From Anaerolineales bacterium (GTDB taxonomy: Bacteria > Chloroflexota > Anaerolineae > JAAEKA01): a stretch of 64,000 bases of DNA. Below the pieces are notes generated by a model. The model searched no databases, had not been told where the DNA came from, and worked only from the letters and a program-made list of their open reading frames with translations. The stretch is from positions 124,001-188,000 of the forward strand of contig JACKBI010000011.1 in NCBI GenBank assembly GCA_020634615.1, written 5' to 3'. Positions 35,459 through 43,723 of the stretch are shown here, one piece after another. Both the position numbers and the translations under genes were made by a program. Within the stretch, counting starts at the first letter, position 1. Each line of letters opens with the position of its first letter.

Positions 35459-35797
35459 CTATGCCGCGTCTGCACCTTGTTTGGCGAGAGCGGCCAGAAC
35501 GGCCTCACCGGCAGCCCGGCCAGCGTTGATCGAACCAACCAAGCGCGAGTCGGCCGGCAAGACGTGCTCTGCGCCGACGGCCGTCAACGTGCCTGTGCGG
35601 GTCAACTGTTCGCGCACCTCGTCGCTGACGTCCGCCAGTCGTGCACGGCCGGCCACCGGGTTCACACCAGCCAACACTGCTGACGCCATGCCGTCAGGAA
35701 TGGCAGCGACCGCCGCGACCAATCCAGCGACGATGTCCCGACCGAGAGATTTTGGATCCGGTTTGAGACCGCTGAATGGTTTGGCTTGGTTGGTCAT
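35459..35797 (-). pseudogene. SulP transporter remnant: N-terminus joined in frame to STAS C-terminus
   Basis: This 112-residue frame begins like a SulP/SLC26 anion transporter (SLGRDIVAGLVAAVAAIPDG and MASAVLAGVNPVAG, residues 18-50). It then jumps straight to what looks like the end of a STAS domain (ARLADVSDEVREQLTRTG, GAEHVLPAD). Family members are usually about 500-580 residues with 14 membrane segments, nearly all missing here. The junction, near residue 50, keeps the frame. It may be a decayed gene formed by an internal deletion, or a retained small STAS-like protein. A GAGAGAAC ribosome-binding site remains. Confidence 0.7.
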
Positions 35798-36020
35798 GTT
35801 CTCTCAGCACATGCGGACACAAGGCCGTATTGCTGCCGGGCGGAGTCTGTGACCGTTTGTCCCAACTACAAGGCAAAGCGGCGCGAAGCTGGTGGAAATG
35901 GAAACGGGGGCTATCCAGTAGAAAAAATCGTCGGCAGCGTATCGAGACCCGGTGGGTTGCGTCCCGTACTGAAACGCCGTCCTTGAAAGGGGTAGAAAGC
36001 TGGGAAGCTCGCTCGATTTT

Positions 36021-36064
36021 GTCCTGGACACCGGGGACTTGTGCAAGCCCCCGGTGTCCAGGAC
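36021..36064. repeat. 16-bp-arm inverted repeat after the DUF1269 gene
   Basis: GTCCTGGACACCGGGG (36021-36036) and CCCCGGTGTCCAGGAC (36049-36064) form a perfect stem with a 12-base loop, 11 bases beyond the stop at 36075. A T run is absent on the minus side, so it may stabilise the mRNA end instead of terminating. The rest of the 277-base gap up to 35797 holds nothing recognised. Confidence 0.7.
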
Positions 36065-36074
36065 TCGCAAGTGG

Positions 36075-37046
36075 TTAGGCAGCTTCTTCGGTTGAGGCGG
36101 CCTCATCGGCAGCCCCAGCTTCGTCCGCCGTCGCTTCGCTGTCGCCAGCTGTCTCGTCGGTCGCCGTCTCAGGCACAGCAACCGCTGCGGCGATCAATTC
36201 ACCTTCGTCGGTGATCACGTCATCGACAACCACAGCGCCTTCGTCGGTGATGACGCCGGCTTCTACGACCGCGCCCTCTTCGGTAGCGACAGCGATTTCA
36301 TAGGCCGCGCCATCAGCCGTCGCGATACCTGCTCCGACGGCGACGAGATCATCGGTGATAACTGCACCTGTTACCTCGACCTTGTCTTTGTTTGCAGCGA
36401 CTTCCTTGATACCAAGGCCATCCTCGGTCAGGATCAGGCCAATCGCCATATTCATGTTTTCTGCCAGCCGGTCGGAGATTCGCTGCGACAGGTTCCTGAT
36501 GACGGTGCGAATGTCTTCGATGCTGACTTGCTGCTGGACCGCCCGCAGGAATTCGTGGCTGGTGATGGCGGCAACAGCCGACGTGCCGGGCCTGAGAGCG
36601 ACACCGATTGTGTTCAGGCTCTCGTCGCGGAATCCAGAGTCGCGGTGGGCAAGCGCCGCGCCAACAGCCGCGCCGGCGCCGGCGGCCAGCGCTATGCCTG
36701 CCGGCCCGCCCAGAATGCCGAGAACGCCGCCGACGATAGCGCCGTACCCCGCGCCCCTGCCAGTGCTCATGTCACCAGTTTCGTGGTAGTGAACCTTGCC
36801 GTTGGCGTCCTGGCGAATGACCGCTGCGTCTTCAAAGTAGAATTCATTTTGCTTCTTGGCCCTCTTCATCTCGTCAAGCGCTTCGTCGGCAGCGTTTTCA
36901 TCGACAAACGCGACGACAAGAAAACCAACGGCAGGGATGGCCTCTTGCGGGGTTTCGGCCTGCGGTGCATCGCTCGGCTGAACCTCGGTGGTCTCGGTGG
37001 ACTCAGAGTCGGTCGGTTGTACGTCCGTCTGCTGTTCTTCACTCAT
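36075..37046 (-). CDS. DUF1269-like protein with glycine-zipper and acidic repeats
   Basis: This 323-residue protein has a disordered acidic N-terminus (residues 1-38) and a DUF1269-type domain (GFLVVAFVDENAADEALDEM...FYFEDAAVIRQDANGKVHYH). A glycine zipper (GYGAIVGGVLGILGGPAGIA, about 98-117) and then AGAGAAVGAALAH follow. A C-terminal series of repeats of the type GAVVEAGVITDEG precedes an acidic tail. DUF1269 proteins are membrane-associated with unknown roles, often linked to general stress. AAGGAG precedes the ATG. It leads a group with the SHOCT and DUF6325 genes nearby. Confidence 0.75.
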   Translation of the reverse strand: MSEEQQTDVQPTDSESTETTEVQPSDAPQAETPQEAIPAVGFLVVAFVDENAADEALDEMKRAKKQNEFYFEDAAVIRQDANGKVHYHETGDMSTGRGAGYGAIVGGVLGILGGPAGIALAAGAGAAVGAALAHRDSGFRDESLNTIGVALRPGTSAVAAITSHEFLRAVQQQVSIEDIRTVIRNLSQRISDRLAENMNMAIGLILTEDGLGIKEVAANKDKVEVTGAVITDDLVAVGAGIATADGAAYEIAVATEEGAVVEAGVITDEGAVVVDDVITDEGELIAAAVAVPETATDETAGDSEATADEAGAADEAASTEEAA

Positions 37047-37199
37047 GATATGTTCTCCTTGTTGTGAAATTTGTCAATACGATCCCATTTGTGGATCTGG
37101 TGATACTGACGAACTGGCGCCGCTAAAAATAACGACGCCAGTTGCGTATAACCGTTTGCTTGATTGCCAGTCGCGATGCTCTGGCTACATTGGGTAGGC

Positions 37200-37547
37200 T
37201 TAGCCGCTGATAACCTTCGCCTTGGCCGCGGCATACTCCTCGTCAGTCAGGGCGCCGGAGGAATGCAAGTCGGCCAGATTCTGCAACTGGGTGCCCATAT
37301 CCGGGGCGGGAGCGGCTGCCGGAGGCGGTGGCGCATAGACTACCTGGGGCGCAGCTTGCTGAGGTGCCGGCTCGGCATAATCCTGACCTTGGGCTTGTTG
37401 CGCCTCGTACTGTTGTGCCTCGTACGCCTGCTGATCCTGGGCGGCGTACTTCTGTTGCTGGTGGTGACTGACGGCGCCGGCAGTCCCGGCTACGACCGCA
37501 GTGCCAACTGCGACACGTCCGACGCGGCGCATTGCTCTTCTTAACAT
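37200..37547 (-). CDS. SHOCT domain protein
   Basis: This 115-residue protein has a basic N-terminus with a glycine-rich hydrophobic patch (VAVGTAVVAGTAGAV), a Gln/Ala/Pro-rich spacer (residues 28-82) and a C-terminal SHOCT motif (LQNLADLHSSGALTDEEYAAAKAKVI). SHOCT is a short oligomerisation domain at the end of many small membrane-associated proteins. It lies between the DUF1269 and DUF6325 genes, a set often found together. AGGAG precedes the ATG. Confidence 0.85.
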   Translation of the reverse strand: MLRRAMRRVGRVAVGTAVVAGTAGAVSHHQQQKYAAQDQQAYEAQQYEAQQAQGQDYAEPAPQQAAPQVVYAPPPPAAAPAPDMGTQLQNLADLHSSGALTDEEYAAAKAKVISG

Positions 37548-37608
37548 GCTGTATACTCCTGTTAACTACAAACTGGTGTCGGTTGATTGTTTTCAGTTTC
37601 GCGGCCGG

Positions 37609-38034
37609 CTAGAGACCGGACATATCTTCCCACGCTTGCTGCACTGTCTCGTCCGGAAGGCGGACGTGAATCAGCAACTGTCCGCCATTACGCAGGGCAG
37701 CTTCTCGCAGCTTGATGGGCCAAAGGTTCTCGAAGAGGATCATGACGACGCGCGTATCGTTTTCCAGCAAATCGCTGATCATCGCAATGTCTTCGAGCGA
37801 GACCATGCCAGTGAGGTCATCCGTCAATGGCTTGAGCATGGCGACTGTCTCCGCGTCCAGATCCTCCAGCTCCATGGCTTCAACCTCGCCATCTTCGTCC
37901 TTGATCACCACCACAGCATCGATGATGCGCACAATGCCGCTGTTGACCAGTTCCAGGAGATTGCCGACCAACTCCATGTTGAGACCGCCGCCTTTTAGGC
38001 CAACGGCTACGAAATCGACAGGTCCATTAATCAT
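37609..38034 (-). CDS. DUF6325 family protein
   Basis: This 141-residue soluble protein starts MINGPVDFVAVGLKGG, then IVRIIDAVVVIKDEDG and TRVVMILFENLWPIKLREAA. These features match the DUF6325 (formerly DUF1269-like) small proteins that commonly neighbour SHOCT and DUF1269 genes. The pattern suggests a ferredoxin-like alpha/beta fold with an acidic surface. Biochemical function is unknown. AAGGAAC precedes the ATG. Confidence 0.8.
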   Translation of the reverse strand: MINGPVDFVAVGLKGGGLNMELVGNLLELVNSGIVRIIDAVVVIKDEDGEVEAMELEDLDAETVAMLKPLTDDLTGMVSLEDIAMISDLLENDTRVVMILFENLWPIKLREAALRNGGQLLIHVRLPDETVQQAWEDMSGL

Positions 38035-38109
38035 AGAAGTGTTCCTTTCCCTAATTCGCTCGTTTGATCTGTCGGAGCAGGGGCAGGAATGCCCCTGCCG
38101 ACCATGCTT

Positions 38110-38409
38110 CTAATATCCCGAATAGCCAGGAAGTGATTGGCGTTTGGCGCTACTGCTGTACGATGCAATGTCAGCGAGCAGCCCCAGGCCAATCCACAGC
38201 CAGTCAAGCCCGGTGACGCCACCTGGCGCCACTATTACGTACATTAGCGTGGTCCAGGGCACCAAGACAATACCCGCGACCGGCCACAGCCACCAGCTGA
38301 TAGGCCAACTAAGGAACGCCGCCTGCCAGCGCACCGGATCAACAAGCCACCAAATGGCGTTGAGAACACGAGGCCCCAGCGTGACCAGAACAAGAAACGC
38401 ACAACACAT
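38110..38409 (-). CDS. small three-segment membrane protein
   Basis: This 99-residue protein has hydrophobic segments near 3-22, 34-60 and 66-83, is rich in Trp, and has a short polar tail (SSSAKRQSLPGYSGY). GAGGAG is 8 bases upstream of the ATG. It is the first gene of the group running down to the SulP remnant. The tail suggests a PLDc_N or cardiolipin-synthase-N-like membrane protein of the type that accompanies SHOCT proteins, but I cannot assign it firmly. Confidence 0.7.
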   Translation of the reverse strand: MCCAFLVLVTLGPRVLNAIWWLVDPVRWQAAFLSWPISWWLWPVAGIVLVPWTTLMYVIVAPGGVTGLDWLWIGLGLLADIASYSSSAKRQSLPGYSGY

Positions 38410-38521
38410 TCGACGAACTCCTCTCTTCCAAACTACTGAACAGTCGGGCGACGGCGCTACCGTCCGGAATACAGTTGAGGATCCGCGGTATGGCGGAAAC
38501 TATGCGGCAATCACAGTACCT

Positions 38522-38549
38522 ATTCTACCATTGCTGTTTGCCTGGGCAA
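38522..38549 (-). promoter_or_regulatory. putative promoter for the 38.1-38.4 kb membrane protein group
   Basis: On the minus strand TTGCCC (38549-38544) and TAGAAT (38527-38522) are 16 bases apart, about 115 bases before the start at 38409. The rest of the gap 38410-38700 holds no recognised gene or repeat. Confidence 0.4.
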
Positions 38550-38700
38550 AACAGCCTGAATTTTCCTCGTTTATGGCAAATACCACCGGGCGACAGGACT
38601 TCACGGTGTTGAAAGCGCAACTGTTCCGTTGAGAGTATATCATCGTGTGCGGTGGACATCATCGTCAGAAAGGATGTAGAAAAGTAGTATTTCTGCCGGG

Positions 38701-39156
38701 TTAGCCCTCGTCAGGAGCTTCGGCGGTGGAAGCCGGCGCAGGTGTTTCGACAACTGGGATCGGTGCGGTGCCGCGCGGCAACACGAATGGTTCCGCCGGC
38801 GTCTCATCCTGCATCACCAGCTCGCCGCGCAGGTAGGCTCCCTCGTCCAGCAGGAAGGACGCAACCTTGATCTTGCCCCAGGCGCGGCCGCCTTCCAGCA
38901 ACTCGACCCGCAGCGCGTCGATCTCGCCGTTGAAGGCGCCGGAGATGGACACCGTCCGTGCGTTGATGGTGGCCATCACTTTGGCGCCGGGACTGATGAT
39001 CACGTTACCCAGCGTTTCCAGCCGGCCGCTTTCCATCACGCCATCGATTCGGATGCTGCCATCACAGCGCAGGTCGCCGCTGAAACTTGCCCGCGGGCCA
39101 ATGGTTACGTCGATGACGTCGGGGTCGGGCTTGCGTTCCTTGCTAAACATCGTCAT
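38701..39156 (-). CDS. bactofilin family cytoskeletal protein
   Basis: This 151-residue bactofilin polymerises into filaments without nucleotide. The central beta-helix (residues about 20-110) shows the regular pattern VTIGPRASFSGDLRCDGSIR, IDGVMESGRLETLGNVII and ATINARTVSISGAFNGEI. Flexible termini are short at the N-end and Pro/Ala-rich at the C-end. Its ATG overlaps the DUF4446 stop by 4 bases. Bactofilins organise cell shape and envelope complexes at the membrane. It is co-transcribed with prs and the DUF4446 gene. Confidence 0.93.
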   Translation of the reverse strand: MTMFSKERKPDPDVIDVTIGPRASFSGDLRCDGSIRIDGVMESGRLETLGNVIISPGAKVMATINARTVSISGAFNGEIDALRVELLEGGRAWGKIKVASFLLDEGAYLRGELVMQDETPAEPFVLPRGTAPIPVVETPAPASTAEAPDEG

Positions 39157-39668
39157 ACCTTTCCATTGCTTGTTGCGACTGCTGAGCCACGCGCGCGCGC
39201 CAGCGCTTCCTGTTCTTCTTCGTTCAGCGTATGGGCGGAACCCCAGCCTGCCAGCGGCTTGGCATAGATTCGCGTGCCGTCGCGGGTGTGAAGGCTGTTG
39301 ATCAACGCCCCGTCGCCGTTGTGGTCGGCCAGCGCCAACACGAAGGACTGGTCGCCGCCGGTATTGCTGAAGGGATTGTAGCGCAACACCGCCACGTGCT
39401 GGACATGGCTGCGGCCAAGCTCTTCAACCCGTTGAGCCGTCTCCTTGGCGGCCGCTGCCTCTATCAGCGCCGCGCGCACATTCTCCATATGCTGGTTGAG
39501 CACCGCATCCAGGTTGCCGCCATCGGCGCCTCTGGTCAGGGCGTCGTATTGGGCTTGCACAGTCTTCATCTGCCGCCACGCGTAGACGGCAACGACCAGC
39601 GCAGCAATGGCAACGGCCAGCGCTGCGAGCGCGAGCCAGGGCGACATCTGATCAATCCACGGTAACAA
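39153..39668 (-). CDS. DUF4446 family membrane protein
   Basis: This 171-residue protein has one N-terminal membrane helix (residues about 10-30) and a short coiled region. The conserved DUF4446 domain contains VAVLRYNPFSNTGGDQSFVL, ALADHNGDGALINSLHTRDG and RIYAKPLAGW. Start taken as TTG 39668, which overlaps the prs end by 17 bases and follows AAGGAG at a workable distance; the next ATG is 21 bases further in. Role unknown, but the family is often next to envelope or sporulation genes; here it is paired with bactofilin. Confidence 0.85.
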   Translation of the reverse strand: MLPWIDQMSPWLALAALAVAIAALVVAVYAWRQMKTVQAQYDALTRGADGGNLDAVLNQHMENVRAALIEAAAAKETAQRVEELGRSHVQHVAVLRYNPFSNTGGDQSFVLALADHNGDGALINSLHTRDGTRIYAKPLAGWGSAHTLNEEEQEALARARGSAVATSNGKV

Positions 39669-40713
39669 GCGACTCGTCTCCTTCGAAGATCTGGGAAATA
39701 TCTACGCCCTGCGCGCTTTGCTGAGCCAGGCGCAGCAGCGGCGGATCGATGTCATCCTTGGGGCGTTGCAACAATGGGCTGACCGAGCGTCGCGTCCAGA
39801 TGCGGAAGATCACCTCGGCCAGCAGCGGGGCTACCGACTTCACCACCAGCTTCGGGTGCATCTTCTCTGGCGGGACATGCACCGTGTTGGTCACCACCAG
39901 TTGCTTGATGTAATCCAGCTTGTCCAGCCGCTCCAGCGCCGTTGGCAGCAACACCGGGTGGGTAATCGCGAGGTAGATCTCCGGCCGCGCACCCGCCTCG
40001 ATCAGGCCGTCAAGCTGCGTCAAGATGCTGCCGCCCGCGATCACGTCATCGATTACGATCGGAATTTTGTCGCGGATGTCGCCAACGACATGGGTGGTGC
40101 GCACCTGGTGAAAGCCTTCGCGCCGTTTGTGCATCAGCACCAGCGGCAACTGCAGCAGCTCGGCAAAGCGGCTGGCCAGCTTGGTCCGCCCCACATCCGG
40201 TGAGACGACAACCGCGTCGCGAAACTTGGGATCGTCCTTGAAATGCGCCGCCAGCACCTTGCGCGCCGACAGCGGATCGACCGGGATGTCGAAGAAACCC
40301 TGAGTCGCTTCAGCATGAATGTCCACATAGATGACGCGACTGGCGCCCAGCTCCTGCATCATCCGCGCCACCACACGCGCGCTGATCGCTTCACGGCCAA
40401 CTGCCATGCGCTCCTGGCGTCCGTACGGGAAGTAGGGCATGACCACAGTGATGCTGTGTACCGAGGCGCGGTGAAACGCGTCCAGATAGAGCAGCAGTTC
40501 CATCAAGTGATCGTTGACGGGAGCGGAACAGGGCTGGATCAGGAAAACGTCGTCGCCGCGGACCAGTTCGTTGATTTGAACGTGGATTTCGCTGTCAGGC
40601 AGGTAGGTAGTTTTGCAGTAGCCAAGGCTTTCTTGCTTGAGGACGGCCGAAACTTCTTCGGCCAATGAACGATTAGCACTACCACTGAACAGGCGCAGTG
40701 GATACTCAGGCAT
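39652..40713 (-). CDS. prs: ribose-phosphate pyrophosphokinase
   Basis: This 353-residue PRPP synthetase makes phosphoribosyl pyrophosphate from ribose 5-phosphate and ATP. Seen are LFSGSANRSLAEEV, the active-site segment YFPYGRQERM, VVVSPDVGRTKLASRFAELL, HKRREGF and the PRPP-binding loop IVIDDVIAGGSILTQ. The last is a variant of the usual DDMIDTGGT. A C-terminal extension of about 35 residues beyond the normal end (IFRIWTRRSVSPLLQRPKDD...) is unusual. GGAGGAG precedes the ATG. Confidence 0.9.
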   Translation of the reverse strand: MPEYPLRLFSGSANRSLAEEVSAVLKQESLGYCKTTYLPDSEIHVQINELVRGDDVFLIQPCSAPVNDHLMELLLYLDAFHRASVHSITVVMPYFPYGRQERMAVGREAISARVVARMMQELGASRVIYVDIHAEATQGFFDIPVDPLSARKVLAAHFKDDPKFRDAVVVSPDVGRTKLASRFAELLQLPLVLMHKRREGFHQVRTTHVVGDIRDKIPIVIDDVIAGGSILTQLDGLIEAGARPEIYLAITHPVLLPTALERLDKLDYIKQLVVTNTVHVPPEKMHPKLVVKSVAPLLAEVIFRIWTRRSVSPLLQRPKDDIDPPLLRLAQQSAQGVDISQIFEGDESLVTVD

Positions 40714-40821
40714 GGCGGCGACTCCTCCATAGTGCAGCTGGCTGGCAATTCATCGCCTGTGGATTATATGTTATGATTGGCACACGGTCAATTTGCCATC
40801 CCAAATTGGAGGAACGCTGTC

Positions 40822-41457
40822 GTGTCGCCAACCAGACTTCTTATCGCCACTCACAATCCCGGCAAGGTGCGCGAATACCGCGAACTGCTGGCTGATCTGC
40901 CGTTGGAAGTAACCTACCTGGACGCCGAGGGGATCACCTTCGAAGTCGATGAAACGGGTTCCACCTTCGAAGAAAACGCCATCTTGAAAGCACGCGCCTA
41001 TGCCGCCGCGACTGGCCTGCTGACCTGGGCCGACGACTCCGGGCTGGAAGTCGACGCGCTGAACGGCGAGCCGGGGGTCAGATCAGCGCGGTACGGGGCG
41101 CCGGACGCCCGCAGCGACAAGGAACGCACTCATTATCTGCTGGCAAAGCTGGCTGGCGTACCTGCGGCGGATCGCAGCGCGCGCTTCCGCTGTGTTGTGG
41201 CTCTGGTTGCGCCATCCGGCGAGGTGCAAACCGCGGAAGGCGCCTTCGATGGTCGCGTGGCCGATGCTGCGCGTGGCGACAATGGCTTTGGCTACGACCC
41301 GGTGTTTCTTGTCGCGGATTTCGACTACGCTTGCACGCTGGCAGAACTGGAACCGGCTGTCAAGAACCAGATCAGCCATCGCGGACGGGCGGCGCGCAAC
41401 GCCAGAGTCAAACTGGCGCAGATGATGGAGACCAGGCAGCATGAGGAGTCGTCATGA
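40822..41457 (+). CDS. rdgB: RdgB/HAM1 family non-canonical purine NTP pyrophosphatase
   Basis: This protein of about 211 residues hydrolyses dITP, XTP and similar deaminated nucleotides to monophosphates, keeping them out of DNA. Features are LLIATHNPGKVREYRELL, TFEENAILKARAYAAATG, TWADDSGLEVDALNGEPGV, GDNGFGYDPVF and the terminal NQISHRGRAARNA. The start is GTG 40822, seven bases after GGAGGAA; an upstream ATG at 40777 lacks a ribosome-binding site. Its stop overlaps the cyclase start by 4 bases. Confidence 0.93.
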   Translation: MSPTRLLIATHNPGKVREYRELLADLPLEVTYLDAEGITFEVDETGSTFEENAILKARAYAAATGLLTWADDSGLEVDALNGEPGVRSARYGAPDARSDKERTHYLLAKLAGVPAADRSARFRCVVALVAPSGEVQTAEGAFDGRVADAARGDNGFGYDPVFLVADFDYACTLAELEPAVKNQISHRGRAARNARVKLAQMMETRQHEESS

Positions 41458-42290
41458 CCGATCAGACAGAGGAACTTGTTTCGATTGACAAGCAGTCCGC
41501 GTGGGCATCCGAACTCTGGCGGGCCTATTTGACCGGCGATCATTCGCGACTGGGTCTGAAGGTCCATGCTGTCAACAGAGTTTTCAGGTACCTGCCATCC
41601 GAGACGCGCTGTCGGGTCTGCAATGCGCCTTTTCAAGGCGTTGGCGGCGCAGTTGTGAGGTTGGCAGGATTTGGCGCCGGTCACTCCAGCTTCAACCCCA
41701 GTCTGTGTGATCGCTGCGAGAAGATCGTCAAGAAGTACCAGGTCGGGCTGGAAATGCAGCTCACGATGCTGTTTGCCGATGTACGCAGCTCAACCAGCCT
41801 GGCTGAGCAGATCGGCCCGGTGCAGTTTCATCGCCTTATCAACCGCTACTATATTGTTTGTGCTGAGCAGTTGGGCCAGTCTGATGCCCTGATCAACCGA
41901 CTGATCGGTGACGCCCTCATTGGTCTCTATGTCCCGGGCATCGCCGGTCCGCAACACGGACGTAAGGCAGTTGAGGCGGCCCGCGGGCTTCTTCGTGCAA
42001 CCGGTTACAACACCCCCGAAGGCCCCTGGATTCAGGTCGGGGTCGGCATACACACCGGCGTTGCCTATGTCGGCGCGGTGGGTTCCAGCACCAGCGTGAG
42101 CGACATCACTGTGCTGGGCGACCCGGCCAATGTCGCCGCGCGCCTGGCATCGGAAGCGCGGCCCGGCGAAATATTGGTAAGCGAAGCAACCTGCCAGATG
42201 GCCCGCATGCCCCTTTCCGATTGCGAGCAGCGCACACTGACTCTGAAAGGACGCTCGGAAGCCATCGGAGTTCGCGTTATTCGGAGCTAG
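41454..42290 (+). CDS. class III adenylate/guanylate cyclase with N-terminal zinc ribbon
   Basis: This 278-residue protein has an N-terminal region with two Cys pairs (CRVC at 53-56, CDRC at 85-88) likely binding zinc. A class III cyclase domain follows from about residue 102. Metal-binding Asp109 (MLFADVRSST) and Asp153 (IGDALIGLY) and transition-state Asn226/Arg230 (VLGDPANVAARL) are present. The adenine-selecting Lys before IGD is replaced by Arg149. It could make cAMP or cGMP in the cytoplasm, perhaps controlled by the metal site. It is translationally coupled to rdgB. Confidence 0.88.
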   Translation: MTDQTEELVSIDKQSAWASELWRAYLTGDHSRLGLKVHAVNRVFRYLPSETRCRVCNAPFQGVGGAVVRLAGFGAGHSSFNPSLCDRCEKIVKKYQVGLEMQLTMLFADVRSSTSLAEQIGPVQFHRLINRYYIVCAEQLGQSDALINRLIGDALIGLYVPGIAGPQHGRKAVEAARGLLRATGYNTPEGPWIQVGVGIHTGVAYVGAVGSSTSVSDITVLGDPANVAARLASEARPGEILVSEATCQMARMPLSDCEQRTLTLKGRSEAIGVRVIRS

Positions 42291-42307
42291 GTGATCGCCG
42301 CAACGTC

Positions 42308-42372
42308 ACTCCCGCGAAGGCGGGAGTCCAGTGCTTACAACAGATGGATTCCCGCGAAGGCGGGAATGACGG
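42308..42372. repeat. paired REP-like CCCGCGAAGGCGGG hairpins
   Basis: Two copies of TCCCGCGAAGGCGGGA (about 42311-42326 and 42349-42364) are separated by about 22 bases, each able to form a small stem-loop. The same pair in near-identical form (CCGCGGAGGCGGG) occurs at 45615-45675. They lie between the cyclase and DinB genes. Confidence 0.8.
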
Positions 42373-42432
42373 GGACAGCGAGCAGTTTGTCAGAACTGCC
42401 ATATCCGAGAACTTGATCTCAAGGAGAAACAA

Positions 42433-42924
42433 ATGGAACAAGAAGGACAATCGACGCTCGACGTGATCTACGAGAACTGGCGCGGCTACAACGCGAAGCT
42501 GCAAAGCTGTGTCACCCCGCTGACCGATGAGCAACTCCTGCTGCAACCGGCGCCGGGCATGTGGCCGCTGGGGCAGGTTTTGCAGCACATCATATTGGTC
42601 CGGGCCGGCTGGTTCAGCGCGACTCTGCAGGACCCCGATGAGGCAATGGACGGTTATATGCTGTGGGGCCAGCGCGAGTCACCGCCCCGCAGCGCGGCGG
42701 AGCTGGTGCGTGGTCTCGAGGAAACGTGGGCGTTCATCGACTCCCGCTTGCAGCGCTGGACGCCCGCCGACTGCGCCAAGACATTTCCCGATGAATGGGA
42801 GGGCCAGGTATACCAGGTGTCGCGCAGCTGGGTGATTTACCATGTGCTGGAACACGACCTGCATCACGGCAGCGAAGCCTCGCTGATCCTCGGCATGAAC
42901 GGCCTGCAAGGCCTCGATCTTTGA
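42433..42924 (+). CDS. DinB family protein
   Basis: This 163-residue four-helix-bundle protein is of the DinB/YfiT superfamily. Likely metal-binding His residues are in GQVLQHIILV, in VIYHVLEHDLHHGSE and next to it. Such proteins are thiol transferases or nucleases of uncertain function and are widespread in Chloroflexota. AAGGAG lies before the ATG. Its convergent neighbour is the alpha/beta hydrolase with only five bases between stops. Confidence 0.88.
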   Translation: MEQEGQSTLDVIYENWRGYNAKLQSCVTPLTDEQLLLQPAPGMWPLGQVLQHIILVRAGWFSATLQDPDEAMDGYMLWGQRESPPRSAAELVRGLEETWAFIDSRLQRWTPADCAKTFPDEWEGQVYQVSRSWVIYHVLEHDLHHGSEASLILGMNGLQGLDL

Positions 42925-42929
42925 TCGGT

Positions 42930-43670
42930 TTACGGGACGTTGCGCAGAAATTCTGCGATCGTTTCGACGAGGTCTTCCGGCGCTTCCAGCGTCACCATGT
43001 GTCCGGCATTCGGAACAAGATGCAGGCGTGCATCTGGCAGGTGCTGAGCCAGATACTCGCTGAACTTGGGCGGGGTCATGATGTCGGCGCTGCCGCAAAT
43101 CGTCAACGCCGGGGTGTGGATCGACGGCAGGTCGGCGCGCAGATCGAACGCATCGCACGCTGCATAGTCGCCGTGAACCACAGTCGGCGACTCCTGCAGC
43201 AACTGCTTCAGATAGATGCGCTTCTGCTGTTCCGTGGCCAGCGGTCCGTGGCACCACTCGGTGATCTGGCGGGCAGTCGCATCGAAGTCGCTCAGCAACC
43301 CGTCGAGAATCGCTGGCGCGACCCGCAGCTTGCCACCGGTGCCCACCAGCACCATGCCGGCCAGCCTTCCGCCGTAGTGCAACGCAAAATCCTGGACCAC
43401 CGCGCCGCCCATGGAATGGCCGGCCAGCACAACCCGCTCCAATCCCTGAGCCTCGCAGAACTCGAAAATCACCTCGCGATATGCTGCGACGGTGTTGCAC
43501 CCTTCCCCCTCGGATCTGCCGTGTCCAGGCAGATCCAGCGCGTAGACCGTCCAGTCAGGCAGACGGCGCAGCACGGCCGGCCAGTGCTGATGCGTTCCGC
43601 CCGCGCCGTGAATCAGTACCAGCGGCGGCTTGCGGCGGGTGAGGTCATTTCGGCTGAGTTGGAAAAACAT
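42930..43670 (-). CDS. alpha/beta hydrolase
   Basis: This 246-residue alpha/beta hydrolase has the oxyanion region LVLIHGAGGTHQHW and the nucleophile Ser86 in LAGHSMGGA. The acid Asp is probably in TICGSADIMTPP and the catalytic His in PNAGHMVTLE near the C-terminus. It resembles small esterases and C-C hydrolases; substrate unknown. There is no signal peptide, so it is cytoplasmic. No convincing ribosome-binding site precedes the start. Confidence 0.9.
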   Translation of the reverse strand: MFFQLSRNDLTRRKPPLVLIHGAGGTHQHWPAVLRRLPDWTVYALDLPGHGRSEGEGCNTVAAYREVIFEFCEAQGLERVVLAGHSMGGAVVQDFALHYGGRLAGMVLVGTGGKLRVAPAILDGLLSDFDATARQITEWCHGPLATEQQKRIYLKQLLQESPTVVHGDYAACDAFDLRADLPSIHTPALTICGSADIMTPPKFSEYLAQHLPDARLHLVPNAGHMVTLEAPEDLVETIAEFLRNVP

Positions 43671-43723
43671 GAATTTGACCGGTAATCAGGAGCAGATGGG
43701 CGGGTAGCCACGAAAGCAATTCG

